A stretch of 64,000 nt of DNA from Lysinibacillus fusiformis (GTDB taxonomy: Bacteria; Bacillota; Bacilli; Bacillales_A; Planococcaceae), in the NCBI GenBank assembly GCA_030027265.1, contig JASENG010000001.1, positions 434,001 to 498,000 on the forward strand, in the 5' to 3' direction. Shown here in pieces: positions 7,795 through 16,162 of the stretch. The position numbers and the translations under genes are program-made. The notes beneath the pieces are model-generated. The model had not been told where the DNA came from and made no database searches. It saw nothing but the letters and a program-made list of their open reading frames with translations. Every line of letters begins with the position of its first letter. Position 1 is the stretch's first letter.

Positions 7795-9113
7795 AACGAA
7801 CTACGAAAATTTGGATTGGAACAGGCAGCATTTTATTGTTGGCTCTATTAATCATCAATTGCATAATTGTATTTAAAGAGGATAGTAGAATTGCGCGGTC
7901 CTATTATATTACCGATTATGAGAGAGTTGCCTTAAAGCAGCAAAGAGCTTATTTAAATAAAGAGGCAATGATTATTCCTGAGCAAGAAATTCGAATCACG
8001 GCTGATGCAAATGCATTATCGCAAATTTCTGTTCGACCTGGCCAGAAAATTAGCGTAAATGAAGAAATTGCTGCCTATAAAACCGATGAGGCAACACATG
8101 AGCAGTCTAAACTGCAAGCTGAACTAAATGCTTATGAAGGGGAGTTATCTACCTTAGAGGGCATTCTGAGACGATTAGAGGCACAAGATATAGATGATCC
8201 CATTACAACTATCGATTCTGAACAAATTGACGATGAATTATCGATAACCGTGGAAACGGAAGTTTTGCAAGGTACTCCACATGAAGCGATTGCAGCAATC
8301 GAAAAGCAAATTGCTGAAGTAGAAAGAAATATCGATATATTAGAAGATCAAATTTCCGAACTTAGCTTTTCAAATGTTCTATCGAGTCCTATAGATGGCG
8401 TTATAGGAAAGATACTTGAAGCAAACGGTACAGTTACATTTATTATTTATACAGATGAGAAAAATCTGATTACTTATATTTCTGAACAGGAATGGGAAAA
8501 GGTTGAAGAAAATCAATCTGTTAAACTAAATCAATCATTATTTGAAAGTGAGCCGGAATCTGATTCGCTGACTATAGGGGAAGATACTGGCAGTTTAGAA
8601 AAAGCTGAAGAAGTAGTAGGAGCGGTGATCGAAAAGCAGACGATTCCGGCTACTAATACACTTTGGTATAAAGAAATGGAAAAAGTAGTTGAAATGCCTC
8701 AGCCACTATCATTTGAAGTGAGAATTGATTTAAATGATGCGGTGACGAATAAGCCTTATGCAAGTTTAACAAAAGCTAAAATCATCATTCATGAAGCTCC
8801 AAGTGCCCTTAGGGTAAATAAAGACTGGCTTATAACAAAACAAGTAATGGATGGCGAAGAAACGAGAGAAGCTGCTTTTATTCGTTCTATTGATGAGGAT
8901 GGAAAAATCCAGACAACAGAAGTTGAAATAGCTTTTGAGGATAAGGGAGATTCAATTTTAACGAGTACGTTAACTGACGATCAAATTATCTTTAATAAGC
9001 AGGTTAAAAGCGGACCATCACTTGCATTTTTCCCGATGCCTTTTGAACTTCCAAGCAAAGCTGCTTTAGAAGCTTTGGATTGGGAACAATTTGTAAAGTA
9101 TCTTGTTTTTTAA
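7791..9113 (+). CDS. HlyD/membrane-fusion-like protein
   Basis: 440 residues. One N-terminal membrane anchor (about 8-27) is followed by a biotinyl-lipoyl-like half (ISVRPGQKISVNEEIAAYKTDE). A coiled-coil hairpin comes next (HEQSKLQAELNAYEGELSTL ... AIAAIEKQIAEVERNIDIL), then the second lipoyl half with the diagnostic LSSPIDGVIGKI, and a beta-rich C-terminus. This is the domain order of periplasmic adaptor (HlyD/RND-type) proteins, which in Gram-positives couple to membrane transporters. No ATPase or classical permease is adjacent; the partner may be the Yip1-like protein upstream. ATGA overlap with that gene; a terminator follows. Confidence 0.72.
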   Translation: MKRTTKIWIGTGSILLLALLIINCIIVFKEDSRIARSYYITDYERVALKQQRAYLNKEAMIIPEQEIRITADANALSQISVRPGQKISVNEEIAAYKTDEATHEQSKLQAELNAYEGELSTLEGILRRLEAQDIDDPITTIDSEQIDDELSITVETEVLQGTPHEAIAAIEKQIAEVERNIDILEDQISELSFSNVLSSPIDGVIGKILEANGTVTFIIYTDEKNLITYISEQEWEKVEENQSVKLNQSLFESEPESDSLTIGEDTGSLEKAEEVVGAVIEKQTIPATNTLWYKEMEKVVEMPQPLSFEVRIDLNDAVTNKPYASLTKAKIIIHEAPSALRVNKDWLITKQVMDGEETREAAFIRSIDEDGKIQTTEVEIAFEDKGDSILTSTLTDDQIIFNKQVKSGPSLAFFPMPFELPSKAALEALDWEQFVKYLVF

Positions 9114-9118
9114 CAATC

Positions 9119-9157
9119 AAAAAACTATCTAGGGATTTGCCTCTAGATAGTTTTTTC
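9119..9157 (+). terminator. Terminator after the HlyD-like gene
   Basis: CTATCTAG (9125-9132) pairs with CTAGATAG (9143-9150), extended by flanking A and T runs and followed by TTTTTT. A classic rho-independent terminator ending the two-gene unit. Confidence 0.9.
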
Positions 9158-9206
9158 TATGTTAAGGAAATTATGAATTTCTCTTTGGGATAACTTTTAA
9201 ATAATA

Positions 9207-9270
9207 AACATGACATCTAGCTACAGCGCCCAGCCCCTCCAGGGCACTTGCGTTTTGGTTCATTGGAACG
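9207..9270. repeat. Fragment of a GC-rich Bacillales intergenic repeat (tentative)
   Basis: The stretch around CATCTAGCTACAGCGCCCAG followed by CCCCTCCAGGGCACTTGCG stands out as GC-rich in an AT-rich gap. From memory it resembles a dispersed intergenic element common in Bacillales (CTAGCTCCAGCGCCTAGCCC-type). The copy here would be truncated. It contains no open reading frame. Confidence 0.45.
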
Positions 9271-9319
9271 AAAAAGAGGTTTTCCAAATCATAAAAGTTA
9301 TGATTTTGGAAAACCTCTT
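9270..9319 (-). terminator. rpsT terminator
   Basis: AAGAGGTTTTCCAAATCATAA (from 9274; shown split by its loop) pairs almost perfectly with the arm ending AAAACCTCTT at 9319. On the minus strand the hairpin is followed by TTTTTCG, as expected for the end of rpsT transcription. Confidence 0.85.
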
Positions 9320-9325
9320 AATGAA

Positions 9326-9577
9326 TTAGTTAGCTTTTTTAGCTAAACGTGATTTTTTACGAGCTGCAGCGTTTTTATGGATAAGACCTTTAGAAGCAGC
9401 AGAATCAAGTGCTTTGCTAGCTGCTAATACTAATTCGTTAGCGTTGTCAGCATTGTTTGCAAGTGCTTGTTCAGCTTTCTTAACAGTTGTACGCATAGCT
9501 GATTTTGCTTGAGCGTTAGCTGCGTTAGCTTTTTCAGCAACTTTAACACGTTTAATTGCAGATTTAATGTTTGGCAT
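9326..9577 (-). CDS. rpsT: 30S ribosomal protein bS20
   Basis: 83 residues, [20 protein letters not shown] onward, lysine/alanine-rich to the end, typical bS20. It binds 16S rRNA in the body of the small subunit. I use the ATG at 9577 because AGGAGGTG lies a few bases upstream. The GTG three codons earlier (9586) is part of that ribosome binding site. Single-gene transcript with its own promoter (9652-9680, minus) and terminator, divergent from gpr, the same arrangement as in B. subtilis. Confidence 0.97.
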   Translation of the reverse strand: MPNIKSAIKRVKVAEKANAANAQAKSAMRTTVKKAEQALANNADNANELVLAASKALDSAASKGLIHKNAAARKKSRLAKKAN

Positions 9578-9651
9578 ATCTTTCACCTCCTAATAAAGGT
9601 ACGAGATGAGTTATCTTCTCACTATTTTCGTTTGTCAATACAACAAAAATC

Positions 9652-9680
9652 ATTCTACCAAACCCCAGAGTTAATTGCAA
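9652..9680 (-). promoter_or_regulatory. Sigma-A promoter of rpsT
   Basis: On the minus strand TTGCAA (9675-9680) and TAGAAT (9652-9657) are separated by exactly 17 bases. A second candidate nearer the gene is TTGACA with GATAAC, also 17 bases apart. Both fit the leader length. Confidence 0.65.
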
Positions 9681-9742
9681 TAGTTAAATGCAAAGAATAT
9701 TTACTTGACAGTTTGTCTAACATATAAAAGAGGTGATTATTA

Positions 9743-10771
9743 ATGATAGAAGTTAATTGGAGCAGAACCGATTTAATTGATGAATCAGCAGAGGTAGTAG
9801 AACATCAGACCAAGCAGCAAAAGAGCAGGCTGGACCAAACAAGTGGCGTTAATATCGACGAATTTGTCGAAGGTCGAGTTAAAGTTACAAAAGTAGTAGT
9901 GGATGAGCATGGACAAGAACAAATCGGAAAAAAAGAAGGAACATATATTACGCTTTCTGTTCCAACCCTAACCATAGATGATACGAACGGTTTTGAACAG
10001 TTGGAAAAGGCGTTTACGAAATATCTCGATGATATTCATAAAGATATTGAGATTACAAAGGATAGTAAGGTACTAGTTATTGGCTTGGGGAATAAAACCA
10101 TCACCCCGGATGCTGTTGGTCCATTTGCAATCGACTCGATGCAAAATGAACAATCAGAGAATCCTAGCGATCACTTTATCATGTATGCACCTGGAGTAAC
10201 AGGTCAAACAGGATTCGAAACGAGTGATTTTATCCGTGCCCTTACAGAAAGAATCAAACCATCATTAGTTTTGGTGATTGATGCCCTAGCAACGAGGGGA
10301 AGTTCTCGTTTATGCAAAACGATTCAAATTACAAATACAGGAATTCATCCAGGATCAGGGGTCGGGAATCAACGTACAGAAGTATCAAAAGAAGTGATGG
10401 GTGTACCTGTAACAGCAATTGGGGTACCGACAGTGGTCGATGCTACAGTAATTATCGCAGATGCTGTCGATAACGTATTTCGTTCGATTGCGGCGAAAAT
10501 TGAAGAAAAAGGAAAGCCATCCGGCAAGCTATCTGTTTCTTCCTGGACGCCGGATTCCAACCAAAGAGTCGATTTGAATCTTATTAAACCGATTTTCGGA
10601 GAATGGTCCACATGGTCAAACGAAGATCGACTTCAATTATTTGAAGAGGTATTTGCTTCACATCCAGAGAGGCTTATCGTAACGCCGAAAGAAGTCGATG
10701 TGTGGATTACGAAATATTCGATTATGGTCAGTAAATGTCTATTTAAGTGGATGGAACATAAAGTAAAATAG
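9743..10771 (+). CDS. gpr: Germination protease GPR
   Basis: 342 residues. GPR degrades small acid-soluble spore proteins at germination, after autoprocessing of a zymogen. The core KVLVIGLGNKTITPDAVGP (about 109-127), YAPGVTGQTGFET and VLVIDALATRGSSRL are family signatures. D123 and D180 are likely the catalytic aspartate pair reported for GPR. The N-terminus is about 25 residues shorter than I recall for B. subtilis. A good ribosome binding site (AGAGGTG) precedes ATG 9743. Its presence marks the organism as a spore former. spoIIP follows after 74 bases. Confidence 0.96.
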   Translation: MIEVNWSRTDLIDESAEVVEHQTKQQKSRLDQTSGVNIDEFVEGRVKVTKVVVDEHGQEQIGKKEGTYITLSVPTLTIDDTNGFEQLEKAFTKYLDDIHKDIEITKDSKVLVIGLGNKTITPDAVGPFAIDSMQNEQSENPSDHFIMYAPGVTGQTGFETSDFIRALTERIKPSLVLVIDALATRGSSRLCKTIQITNTGIHPGSGVGNQRTEVSKEVMGVPVTAIGVPTVVDATVIIADAVDNVFRSIAAKIEEKGKPSGKLSVSSWTPDSNQRVDLNLIKPIFGEWSTWSNEDRLQLFEEVFASHPERLIVTPKEVDVWITKYSIMVSKCLFKWMEHKVK

Positions 10772-10810
10772 TTCAAAAAAGTTCAAATCAAAAAAAGTTC
10801 TAAATAGATT

Positions 10811-10840
10811 CCTCTCCCCATATCGTAGTGGAAGGAGAGG
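10811..10840 (+). promoter_or_regulatory. Inverted repeat masking the spoIIP ribosome binding site
   Basis: CCTCTCC (10811-10817) is the exact complement of GGAGAGG (10834-10840), which is the Shine-Dalgarno sequence of spoIIP; the loop is 16 bases. In a transcript starting upstream, the ribosome binding site could be sequestered. Confidence 0.55.
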
Positions 10841-10845
10841 ATGCC

Positions 10846-11706
10846 ATGTTAAAAAAATTAAAAATTCTATCTGTTTTTCTAGTCTTCTTTTTTATGTTAC
10901 CAATTATCACAGGACTATTGCCTTTTCCGAACAACCAAAAATATGAGCCTCCTATTGCTGAAGAAAAGAAAGTAGTCTACGCTTCAAGTAATGTTGAGTC
11001 AGAGAAGAGCACAGAAGAAGCAGAAGCAACAGAAGTGACAACAACAGAAGATACCGTTACAGATGTTACACCGGCAATGGATTCATTTGAAGTATTGTTT
11101 GTATTCACACATTCTCAAGAAACTTATAAGCCGTTTGTAGAAAGTCAAGAAGGTACCGTTGCAGTGTATGATGACAAAGCAAATTTATTGTCGATGTCTG
11201 ATGCAATGGAAAATTACTTTAAACTTAACGGTTTGAATGCTACAACTCTCGATGTAGATATTATGGCTGAAACAGTGAAGCGAGGAAAATCGATGGCTTC
11301 TTCTTATGCTACAGCCCGTACTTTTCTTAGTCAGGAGTTAAAAGAAAATAAGTATGACCTAATATTGGATATTCATCGAGATGCCACTGGCCATAGTAAG
11401 TCTACTGTTACGCATAACAATGTTGGTTATGCAAAAGCGGCATTCGTTATTGGGGCAGAAAATCCAAATTATAAAACGAATTTAACTCATGCGAATTCCA
11501 TAAGTCAGGCTTTAAATAAAATTGTCCCAAATATTTCAAGAGGGATTATCGAAAAGTCTGGAGATGGAGTAGACGGAGTTTATAATCAAGATTTAGCCGA
11601 TAATTTGTTATTGATAGAAATTGGTGGAATTGAAAATACTGAAGATGAGGTATATCGAACAATCGCAGTACTCGCACAAGCGATTTCGAAAACCTATGTA
11701 AATTAG
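10846..11706 (+). CDS. spoIIP: Stage II sporulation protein P (peptidoglycan amidase/endopeptidase)
   Basis: 286 residues. SpoIIP, with SpoIID and SpoIIM, degrades septal peptidoglycan to drive forespore engulfment. An N-terminal membrane anchor (about 5-25) and an acidic Thr/Glu-rich linker precede the amidase domain. Its metal-site motifs are FVFTHSQET (H89, E92), LILDIHRDAT (H177) and LLIEIGGIENT. It is clearly shorter than B. subtilis SpoIIP (about 400 residues), mainly in the linker. I start at ATG 10846, 5 bases after GGAAGGAGAGG. A GTG at 10828 would sit upstream of that site. Follows gpr as in other Bacillales. Confidence 0.93.
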   Translation: MLKKLKILSVFLVFFFMLPIITGLLPFPNNQKYEPPIAEEKKVVYASSNVESEKSTEEAEATEVTTTEDTVTDVTPAMDSFEVLFVFTHSQETYKPFVESQEGTVAVYDDKANLLSMSDAMENYFKLNGLNATTLDVDIMAETVKRGKSMASSYATARTFLSQELKENKYDLILDIHRDATGHSKSTVTHNNVGYAKAAFVIGAENPNYKTNLTHANSISQALNKIVPNISRGIIEKSGDGVDGVYNQDLADNLLLIEIGGIENTEDEVYRTIAVLAQAISKTYVN

Positions 11707-11787
11707 ATGGAAAGCCAAAGATTCATTATGTCTAAGATGATTTTAGAAGGTGAATCATAATATTTTGCGTTTTTTCTCATTACATCA

Positions 11788-11817
11788 TTGCTAAAGTTGT
11801 TGTGTCACTGCTATAAT
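11788..11817 (+). promoter_or_regulatory. Probable promoter of the lepA leader
   Basis: TTGCTA (11788-11793), 18-base spacer, perfect TATAAT (11812-11817). This would start a leader of about 215 bases before lepA. Confidence 0.6.
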
Positions 11818-11823
11818 TCAAGT

Positions 11824-12041
11824 TAGTTTAGCCTTTTTTAGAAGGAATTGCATATAGTAATTATAACAGGTACCAAGAATCAGTACGATGGCAAGAAGCA
11901 ATAATACTGATAGAGGTTAATGCCTCCAACGTATTCCGTAGATAGAAGAATTTTGTTGAAATTCTTCTATCTCTGGTTATTTCCGTGTGATTAGCGGAAA
12001 TTAATACGTAGGAGGCGTATTTGATTAGGAGTGGACACGAA
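11824..12041 (+). promoter_or_regulatory. Structured 5' leader of lepA
   Basis: The gap between spoIIP and lepA (11707-12041) has no gene but contains dense RNA-like structure. A 13-bp perfect hairpin (GATAGAAGAATTT 11941-11953 with its complement 11959-11971) is followed by a second (TTTCCG with CGGAAA, about 11980-12000). GCCTCCAACGTA (11922-11933) pairs, with one mismatch, to TACGTAGGAGGC (12005-12016), which holds a strong Shine-Dalgarno sequence. The same GCCTC can instead pair locally with GAGG at 11913-11916. It does not match any riboswitch family I recognise. Confidence 0.5.
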
Positions 12042-13877
12042 ATGAATCGAGAAGAACGTTTAAAACGTCAACAAAACATACGAAATTTTTCTATTATTGC
12101 CCATATTGATCACGGAAAATCTACATTAGCCGACCGTATTTTAGAAAAAACAAAATCTATTACTGCCCGTGAGATGAAGGCCCAATTATTGGATTCCATG
12201 GATTTGGAGCGTGAACGTGGAATCACTATTAAATTAAATGCTGTACAGCTGAAATATGTAGCTAAAAACGGTGAAACTTATACTTTCCATTTAATCGACA
12301 CACCGGGCCATGTGGATTTTACATATGAGGTTTCTCGAAGCTTAGCAGCATGTGAAGGGGCAATTTTGGTAGTTGATGCGGCACAAGGTATTGAAGCGCA
12401 AACACTTGCCAATGTCTATCTAGCCCTGGATAATGACCTCGAAATTCTTCCGGTGATCAATAAAATCGATTTACCTGCAGCAGATCCAGAACGTGTACGT
12501 GCTGAGGTGGAAGATGTCATCGGGCTTGATGCCTCAGAAGCAGTTCTTGCATCTGCCAAAGCCGGCATAGGTATTGAAGAAATCTTGGAGCAAATTGTGG
12601 AAAAAGTTCCAGCGCCGGCCGGTGATCCGGATGCGCCTCTTCAAGCGTTAATCTTTGACTCGGTTTACGATGCTTATAAAGGGGTTATCATTTCGATTCG
12701 TATTGTAAATGGAACAGTAAAAGCTGGGGATAAAATTCGAATGATGGCAACAGGAGCCGAGTTTGAAGTTATTGAAGTGGGGATTCATACACCGAAATCA
12801 GTACCTCAAGCTGAGCTTACTGTAGGTGATGTAGGGTACTTAACAGCCTCTATCAAAAATGTGGGAGATACTCGAGTGGGGGATACGGTTACATTTGCAA
12901 ACCGTCCAGCAGAAGCGCCGCTTGAAGGATATCGTAAATTAAACCCAATGGTATATTGCGGTCTTTACCCAATTGATACAGCAAGATATAACGATTTGCG
13001 AGAAGCCCTAGAAAAATTGGAGTTGAATGACTCGGCACTCCAATATGAACCTGAAACTTCTCAAGCATTAGGATTTGGTTTCCGTTGCGGTTTCTTGGGA
13101 CTTCTTCATATGGAAATCATTCAAGAACGTATTGAACGCGAATTTAATATTGACTTAATTACAACAGCTCCTTCCGTAATTTACGATGTCCATTTAACTG
13201 ATGGTGAGCTAATTAAAGTCGATAACCCATCAATGATGCCTGACCCACAAAAAATTGATCGTATCGAAGAACCATATGTAAAAGCGACAATCATGGTGCC
13301 GAATGATTATGTTGGAGCAGTAATGGAGCTTTGCCAAATGAAACGCGGTAATTTCATGACGATGGATTATATCGATACGAGTCGTGTAAGCATCATTTAT
13401 GAAATGCCATTATCTGAAATTGTCTACGATTTCTTTGATTACTTAAAATCAAGTACGAAAGGCTATGCTTCATTTGACTACGAGTTAATTGGCTATAAAC
13501 CATCCAAGCTTGTGAAAATGGATATTCTTCTAAATGCTGAACAAGTTGATGCATTAAGCTTTATCGTACACCGCGACTTTGCATATGAGCGCGGAAAAGT
13601 AATTGTTGAGAAATTAAAAGAACTAATTCCGCGCCAACAATTCGAAGTGCCGATTCAAGCGGCAATCGGGCAAAAAATTGTGGCACGTTCAACAATTAAA
13701 GCGATGCGTAAAAACGTACTTGCAAAATGTTACGGTGGTGATATTTCCCGTAAACGTAAACTTCTGGATAAACAAAAAGAAGGTAAGAAACGCATGAAAC
13801 AAGTAGGTTCGGTTGAAGTTCCCCAAGAAGCTTTCATGGCTGTATTGAAAATGGATGATAATAATAATAAAAAATAA
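12042..13877 (+). CDS. lepA: Elongation factor 4 (LepA), ribosomal GTPase
   Basis: 611 residues. LepA is a translation GTPase that acts on elongating or assembling ribosomes. GTPase motifs: AHIDHGKST (residues 20-28), [12 protein letters not shown] and NKIDLP. EF-G-like domains and the LepA-specific basic C-terminus ([20 protein letters not shown]) follow. ATG 12042 gives the family-length protein beginning [17 protein letters not shown] and has AGGAG 10 bases upstream. An in-frame TTG at 12021 is better spaced to a stronger GGAGG (12011-12015), so a 7-residue extension cannot be excluded. Two hairpins, the second a terminator, follow. Confidence 0.96.
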   Translation: MNREERLKRQQNIRNFSIIAHIDHGKSTLADRILEKTKSITAREMKAQLLDSMDLERERGITIKLNAVQLKYVAKNGETYTFHLIDTPGHVDFTYEVSRSLAACEGAILVVDAAQGIEAQTLANVYLALDNDLEILPVINKIDLPAADPERVRAEVEDVIGLDASEAVLASAKAGIGIEEILEQIVEKVPAPAGDPDAPLQALIFDSVYDAYKGVIISIRIVNGTVKAGDKIRMMATGAEFEVIEVGIHTPKSVPQAELTVGDVGYLTASIKNVGDTRVGDTVTFANRPAEAPLEGYRKLNPMVYCGLYPIDTARYNDLREALEKLELNDSALQYEPETSQALGFGFRCGFLGLLHMEIIQERIEREFNIDLITTAPSVIYDVHLTDGELIKVDNPSMMPDPQKIDRIEEPYVKATIMVPNDYVGAVMELCQMKRGNFMTMDYIDTSRVSIIYEMPLSEIVYDFFDYLKSSTKGYASFDYELIGYKPSKLVKMDILLNAEQVDALSFIVHRDFAYERGKVIVEKLKELIPRQQFEVPIQAAIGQKIVARSTIKAMRKNVLAKCYGGDISRKRKLLDKQKEGKKRMKQVGSVEVPQEAFMAVLKMDDNNNKK

Positions 13878-13916
13878 ATAATTGCTCAAGCTATTAGCGT
13901 TAATTGAGCAAGAAGC

Positions 13917-13962
13917 AAGAAGCCGATTTGCCACGTAGTTTTATGTAAATCGGCTTCTTTAA
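13917..13962 (+). terminator. lepA terminator
   Basis: AAGAAGCCGATTT (13917-13929) pairs with AAATCGGCTTCTTT (13947-13960). It is preceded by another hairpin, TTGCTCAA with TTGAGCAA (13881-13912). Confidence 0.85.
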
Positions 13963-14511
13963 TTTGGAAGAAAAGGTTTAGGTGGATGTTTCTTTTTAAA
14001 ATTGCAACATTGTGTGAATACATTTCAAACGAAGGCAGTGCATGTTGAGCAATTTGTATGGGGTGACCTGATGATTATAAATCTAGGTTTTAATCGGAAA
14101 GAATTCCTCAAATCGAATATAAATAACAAAATTTTGTTATCACCCCAACCTCGGTTGCATTAAAACCCATATCAAATTATAATTTTTAAAAATGTATATA
14201 AATTCCCTTATATATGTTAATATGGATTTTAATAACAAAAACTTGCAGAATTGCCATATTTAATAGCTAAATATTTCCAATGTAACAGATTATTTTCTTT
14301 CCAGGGGATAATCTGTTTTTTATTGCAACAATATTTCATATATTTCAAAGTAGTCAAAAAAATCGTTTAATTATTGCTCTTTATGAAATCCAAATATCGT
14401 AGTACAATTTGTCTATTAAATCTAATCAATTTGCTTTTGTTTGTGAAATATTGGTATTCATATCAAATATTTAAGCTTCATATGAGAAACAGCGAAGGAG
14501 ATGTGTGATAG
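13963..14511. other. 550-base gap with crossing inverted repeats; possible ncRNA
   Basis: No convincing open reading frame. Two perfect long-range complementarities cross each other: GGGGTGA (14060-14066) with TCACCCC (14140-14146), and GGTTTTAAT (14086-14094) with ATTAAAACC (14159-14167). This is a pseudoknot topology, with a palindrome AACAAAATTTTGTT between. A promoter-like TTGCAT-N17-TATAAT (14155-14183) precedes a strong terminator at 14284-14322 that has no gene in front of it. The rest is AT-rich. Confidence 0.4.
14284..14322 (+). terminator. Orphan terminator in the lepA-hemW gap
   Basis: AACAGATTAT (14284-14293) is perfectly complementary to ATAATCTGTT (14308-14317) and is followed by a T-run. 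No coding region lies directly upstream. Confidence 0.8.
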
Positions 14512-14838
14512 ATGAATAATATAGTACAGGTAGAAATTCCTGAATGGTTTGAGTATGATGAATTAGTTGCACTATCAACAATTGTGAATGAAAAAGATGT
14601 AAGTGTTGGTGTCTTGCTGGCAGGAGATAATTTGGATAAGGAAAGATCATATAATCCTGTAGTGAGAGTTTACCTAATTTCATTGCAAAATGGGAGATAT
14701 GAGTTTGTTAAGGAAATGAGTGCACTATCTTTTAAAACAAAAGAAGAAGCGATTAGTTTTACAACGAAGTTTTCAAATTACTCAGCTATCGAACTTTTTG
14801 TAGATCTTTATAAACAGCAAATTAATATTGCCATTTAA
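14512..14838 (+). CDS. Unrecognised 108-residue protein
   Basis: 108 residues, MNNIVQVEIPEWFEYDELVA onward. It is a soluble, acidic-to-neutral protein with no signal peptide or membrane segment. The composition suggests a small alpha/beta fold, with a beta-rich middle (PVVRVYLISLQNGRYEFVKE) and a helical C-terminal third. A good ribosome binding site (GAAGGAGATGTG) precedes ATG 14512, and the gene has its own terminator, so it is very likely expressed. I do not recognise the family. It lies between lepA and hemW. Confidence 0.75.
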   Translation: MNNIVQVEIPEWFEYDELVALSTIVNEKDVSVGVLLAGDNLDKERSYNPVVRVYLISLQNGRYEFVKEMSALSFKTKEEAISFTTKFSNYSAIELFVDLYKQQINIAI

Positions 14839-14843
14839 TTTTT

Positions 14844-14876
14844 GGGGGTCTGATCATTCATCAGATCTCTTTTTTA
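14844..14876 (+). terminator. Terminator after the 108-residue gene
   Basis: GGTCTGAT (14847-14854) pairs with ATCAGATC (14860-14867; one G-U), loop CATTC, followed by TCTTTTTTA. Confidence 0.85.
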
Positions 14877-14940
14877 TTTTCTCAGAACCTATCCATATTT
14901 TGTACATATTCCTTTATTCAAATAATTTAGTAGCATAAAA

Positions 14941-14968
14941 TTGAATTTTTATGATGAAAGGGTACAAT
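14941..14968 (+). promoter_or_regulatory. hemW promoter
   Basis: TTGAAT (14941-14946), 16-base spacer, TACAAT (14963-14968). Transcription would begin near 14975. This argues for the ATG at 15007 rather than the one at 14977 as the hemW start. Confidence 0.65.
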
Positions 14969-15006
14969 AGAGAAATATGATATTTCTTAAGAAAGAAGGG
15001 ATTTTA

Positions 15007-16152
15007 ATGGCTCGAGGTGTCTACATACATATTCCTTTCTGTCATCAAATTTGTAATTATTGCGACTTCAATAAAGTCTATTTTAAAAATCAACCAGTGG
15101 ATGAATATATAGAAGCAGTTGGTAAGGAAATTGAAATGGCCGTTCGAAAAACACCGGAACAATTTCAAAATATTGAAACAATCTATCTTGGTGGCGGGAC
15201 GCCGACTGCACTTTCAGCAGAACAAATTACAAGGCTTTTACAGCATATTAATAATTTCCTCCCAACAAAGCAGCTTGTGGAGTTTAGTTCAGAAGCAAAT
15301 CCGGATGAACTATCGACGGATAAATTAGAGGCGTTAATAAATGGGGGGGTAAATCGTTTGAGCATGGGTGTACAATCCTTTGATCAAAAGCTGCTGGAAA
15401 AAATAGGGCGCACCCATTCAAATGAACATGTATTTGAAACGATTAAACAAGCTAAAAAAGTCGGCTTCGAAAACTTAAGCATTGATCTTATGTATGGTCT
15501 TCCAGGTCAAACTATGGAGCAATGGGAAGATACTCTTGAAAAGGCTCTGGCGTTAAATCTCCCTCATTACTCAGCTTACTCATTAATCGTTGAACCAAAA
15601 ACCATTTTTTACATTCAGTATGCCAAAGGCAAACTTAATTTGCCTACTGAAGATTTAGAGGCGGATATGTATGATTTATTGATGCGCCGAATGGAAGAAA
15701 AAGCAAAGAAACAATACGAAATTAGTAATTTTGCGATAGAAGGCCATATATCAACACATAATAAAATCTATTGGGATAATGATGAATATGCGGGTTTTGG
15801 TGCGGGTGCCCACGGGTATCTTTTAGGGAATCGCTATTCAAATCATGGACCGATCAAAAAATATATTGAATCAATCAAAAATAATGAACAACCTATCCTT
15901 CATAAACATGAAGTAACAAAAGAAGAAAAATGCGAAGAGCAAATGTTTCTAGGTTTGCGAAAAAACGAAGGGGTGCTGTTTGAAGAATTTGAAAGGAAAA
16001 TGGGTCTTCCTATGAAAGAGCTATATGAAAATAAAATCGCTAAATTGGTGAATGAAGGTCTGCTTTTTGAAGATGAAAAAGGTGTCAGACTAAGTCGAAA
16101 GGGTCGCTTTGTTGGAAATGAAATCTTTCAGCAATTTTTATTGGGAGAATAG
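15007..16152 (+). CDS. hemW: Radical SAM heme chaperone HemW
   Basis: 381 residues. The radical-SAM cluster motif is C12-x3-C16-x2-C19 followed by D-F. The phenylalanine where true coproporphyrinogen dehydrogenases (HemN) have a fourth cysteine marks this as the HemW heme-chaperone branch, although often annotated hemN. Other motifs are YLGGGTPTAL, FSSEANPDEL, RLSMGVQSF and LSIDLMYGLPGQT. The C-terminus has the HemW-type winged-helix-like end. GAAAGAAGGG lies 6-15 bases before ATG 15007. Confidence 0.93.
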   Translation: MARGVYIHIPFCHQICNYCDFNKVYFKNQPVDEYIEAVGKEIEMAVRKTPEQFQNIETIYLGGGTPTALSAEQITRLLQHINNFLPTKQLVEFSSEANPDELSTDKLEALINGGVNRLSMGVQSFDQKLLEKIGRTHSNEHVFETIKQAKKVGFENLSIDLMYGLPGQTMEQWEDTLEKALALNLPHYSAYSLIVEPKTIFYIQYAKGKLNLPTEDLEADMYDLLMRRMEEKAKKQYEISNFAIEGHISTHNKIYWDNDEYAGFGAGAHGYLLGNRYSNHGPIKKYIESIKNNEQPILHKHEVTKEEKCEEQMFLGLRKNEGVLFEEFERKMGLPMKELYENKIAKLVNEGLLFEDEKGVRLSRKGRFVGNEIFQQFLLGE

Positions 16153-16162
16153 AGCGATTCCG

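Noticed and set aside
9695-9727. GAATA ... CATATAA as a sigma-G promoter for gpr
   Set aside because: The spacer is 21 bases, too long for sigma-G, and the -10 has a mismatch. A sporulation promoter must exist, but I cannot place it.
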